From Hydractinia symbiolongicarpus (Eukaryota > Cnidaria > Hydrozoa > Anthoathecata > Hydractiniidae), in contig NC_079879.1 in the NCBI RefSeq assembly GCF_029227915.1, forward strand, positions 11,222,001-11,286,000: a stretch of DNA of 64,000 bases. The letters are read 5' to 3'. Position numbers and translations under genes: made by a program. Below, one piece after another: positions 63,270 to 64,000 of this stretch (positions are counted from its first letter, which is position 1; each line of letters begins with the position of its first letter). The notes beneath the pieces were generated by a model, which was not told the origin of the DNA, did not search any database, and was given only the letters and a program-made list of their open reading frames with translations.

Positions 63270-64000
63270 TTTAAAAATTTATAAGCTATGCGAAATTCTG
63301 TATGATTTCATAGAAGTGAGACTTTTCTTCCTGGCCAGTGTGCGAGCATTCTAGTAAGGTTTGTAACGTATACAGGTTGTTTTGAAAGCAGTACAAATTT
63401 TTTTCTCACTTTTTTTTTATTTTTCCCCTTTTTTATGGTTCTTATTTTATTAACGAGTTTCAGACTGCGCTGTTGCTCGCTAGTATCCAGGAGACCAAGG
63501 ATAGTTTTTCTTGCCAGCGGAAAAACGGAATAACTTTGGTGGAAAAATAACTTTTGCATGAAAGAAACTTAATTTTGATGTTCTCGAAAAAAAAAAATGC
63601 GGATGTTTATAACCTTGGTCTGACGGTTGAAATACCTCCTCATTTTCCAAAAATATTTTATCGAAAAAAAAAATGAAACTCTAAAACTTTTTTAAAAAGC
63701 TGTAAATACCTGAGTTTAATTGAAAGTTTATTTCTTGTATAATTATTTTATTATTGTATAAAAATAATTTTTATTTTTGATGTGTAGTCTCGACAGTAAG
63801 TCGATATCACCATGACTACGACTGTTTCCAAAACAGCTGATATATAATTAGGGGAATTTGTAGACAGAAATAAAGATGTAGTTTTAATATTCTGCTTTCC
63901 TGCATTTTAAAAATTACTTAACTTTTTTAAAAAAAACTTTGCACAAGCGACTAAAACATGCTGATTTTTCTACTATTATTTTCAAAAACAATTTAAAAAA
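63270..64000. other. AT-rich right end, nothing recognised
   Basis: No gene supported. Homopolymer tracts are frequent. Confidence 0.4.

Noticed and set aside
1-64000. CRISPR arrays, operons, phage or plasmid functions
   Set aside because: No regularly spaced direct repeats with unique spacers and no bacterial-type gene organisation; the genes have spliceosomal introns.

Overview
The window looks like a piece of an AT-rich animal nuclear genome. Genes are split by GT-AG introns, the spaces between genes are long, and tRNA-derived SINEs, decayed LINEs and many short DNA-transposon relics are present. The gene content and the decayed reverse transcriptase types fit a cnidarian or another early-branching marine invertebrate; that placement is inference. 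Nothing resembles bacterial operons, CRISPR arrays or plasmid functions.

Layout. (i) 0.1-4.0 kb, minus strand: six N-terminal exons of an SV2-like major-facilitator transporter that runs off the left edge. (ii) 8.3-16.9 kb, minus: a very large (2713-residue) C2H2 zinc-finger protein, almost all in one 8-kb exon. (iii) 21.4-23.4 kb, minus: a four-exon, 113-residue gene that I assembled from splice sites and do not recognise. (iv) 24.6-25.2 kb, minus: coding-like fragments. (v) 26.6-32.7 kb, plus: a complete three-exon UMP synthase gene (OPRT + OMP decarboxylase), whose first intron holds hAT-like and pogo/mariner-like relics. (vi) 35.0-36.1 kb, plus: an intronless rhodopsin-class GPCR. (vii) 38.7-48.6 kb, plus: a MYCBP (AMY-1) gene in five exons, with decayed antisense LINE fragments in its 6.8-kb first intron and two SINEs in its introns. 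Possible extra 3' exons lie at 53.0 and 54.7 kb. (viii) 58.8-61.2 kb (perhaps from 63.2 kb), minus: phase-compatible exons of an unrecognised gene with membrane-like segments.

The recognised genes are unrelated housekeeping, transport, signalling and DNA-binding functions, and I see no gene cluster acting as one system. The most distinctive signal is in the repeats: a family of very short palindromic elements ending in CCTCGTCCCCAGG-like arms, flanked by near-perfect 9-bp target duplications and concentrated between 33 and 63 kb. It includes a 29-bp copy. Other notable repeats are a roughly 0.95-kb foldback element with inverted subrepeat arrays, and a 125-130 bp tandem repeat present at two loci 7 kb apart. 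Exon boundaries were read by eye and were not tested against transcripts.
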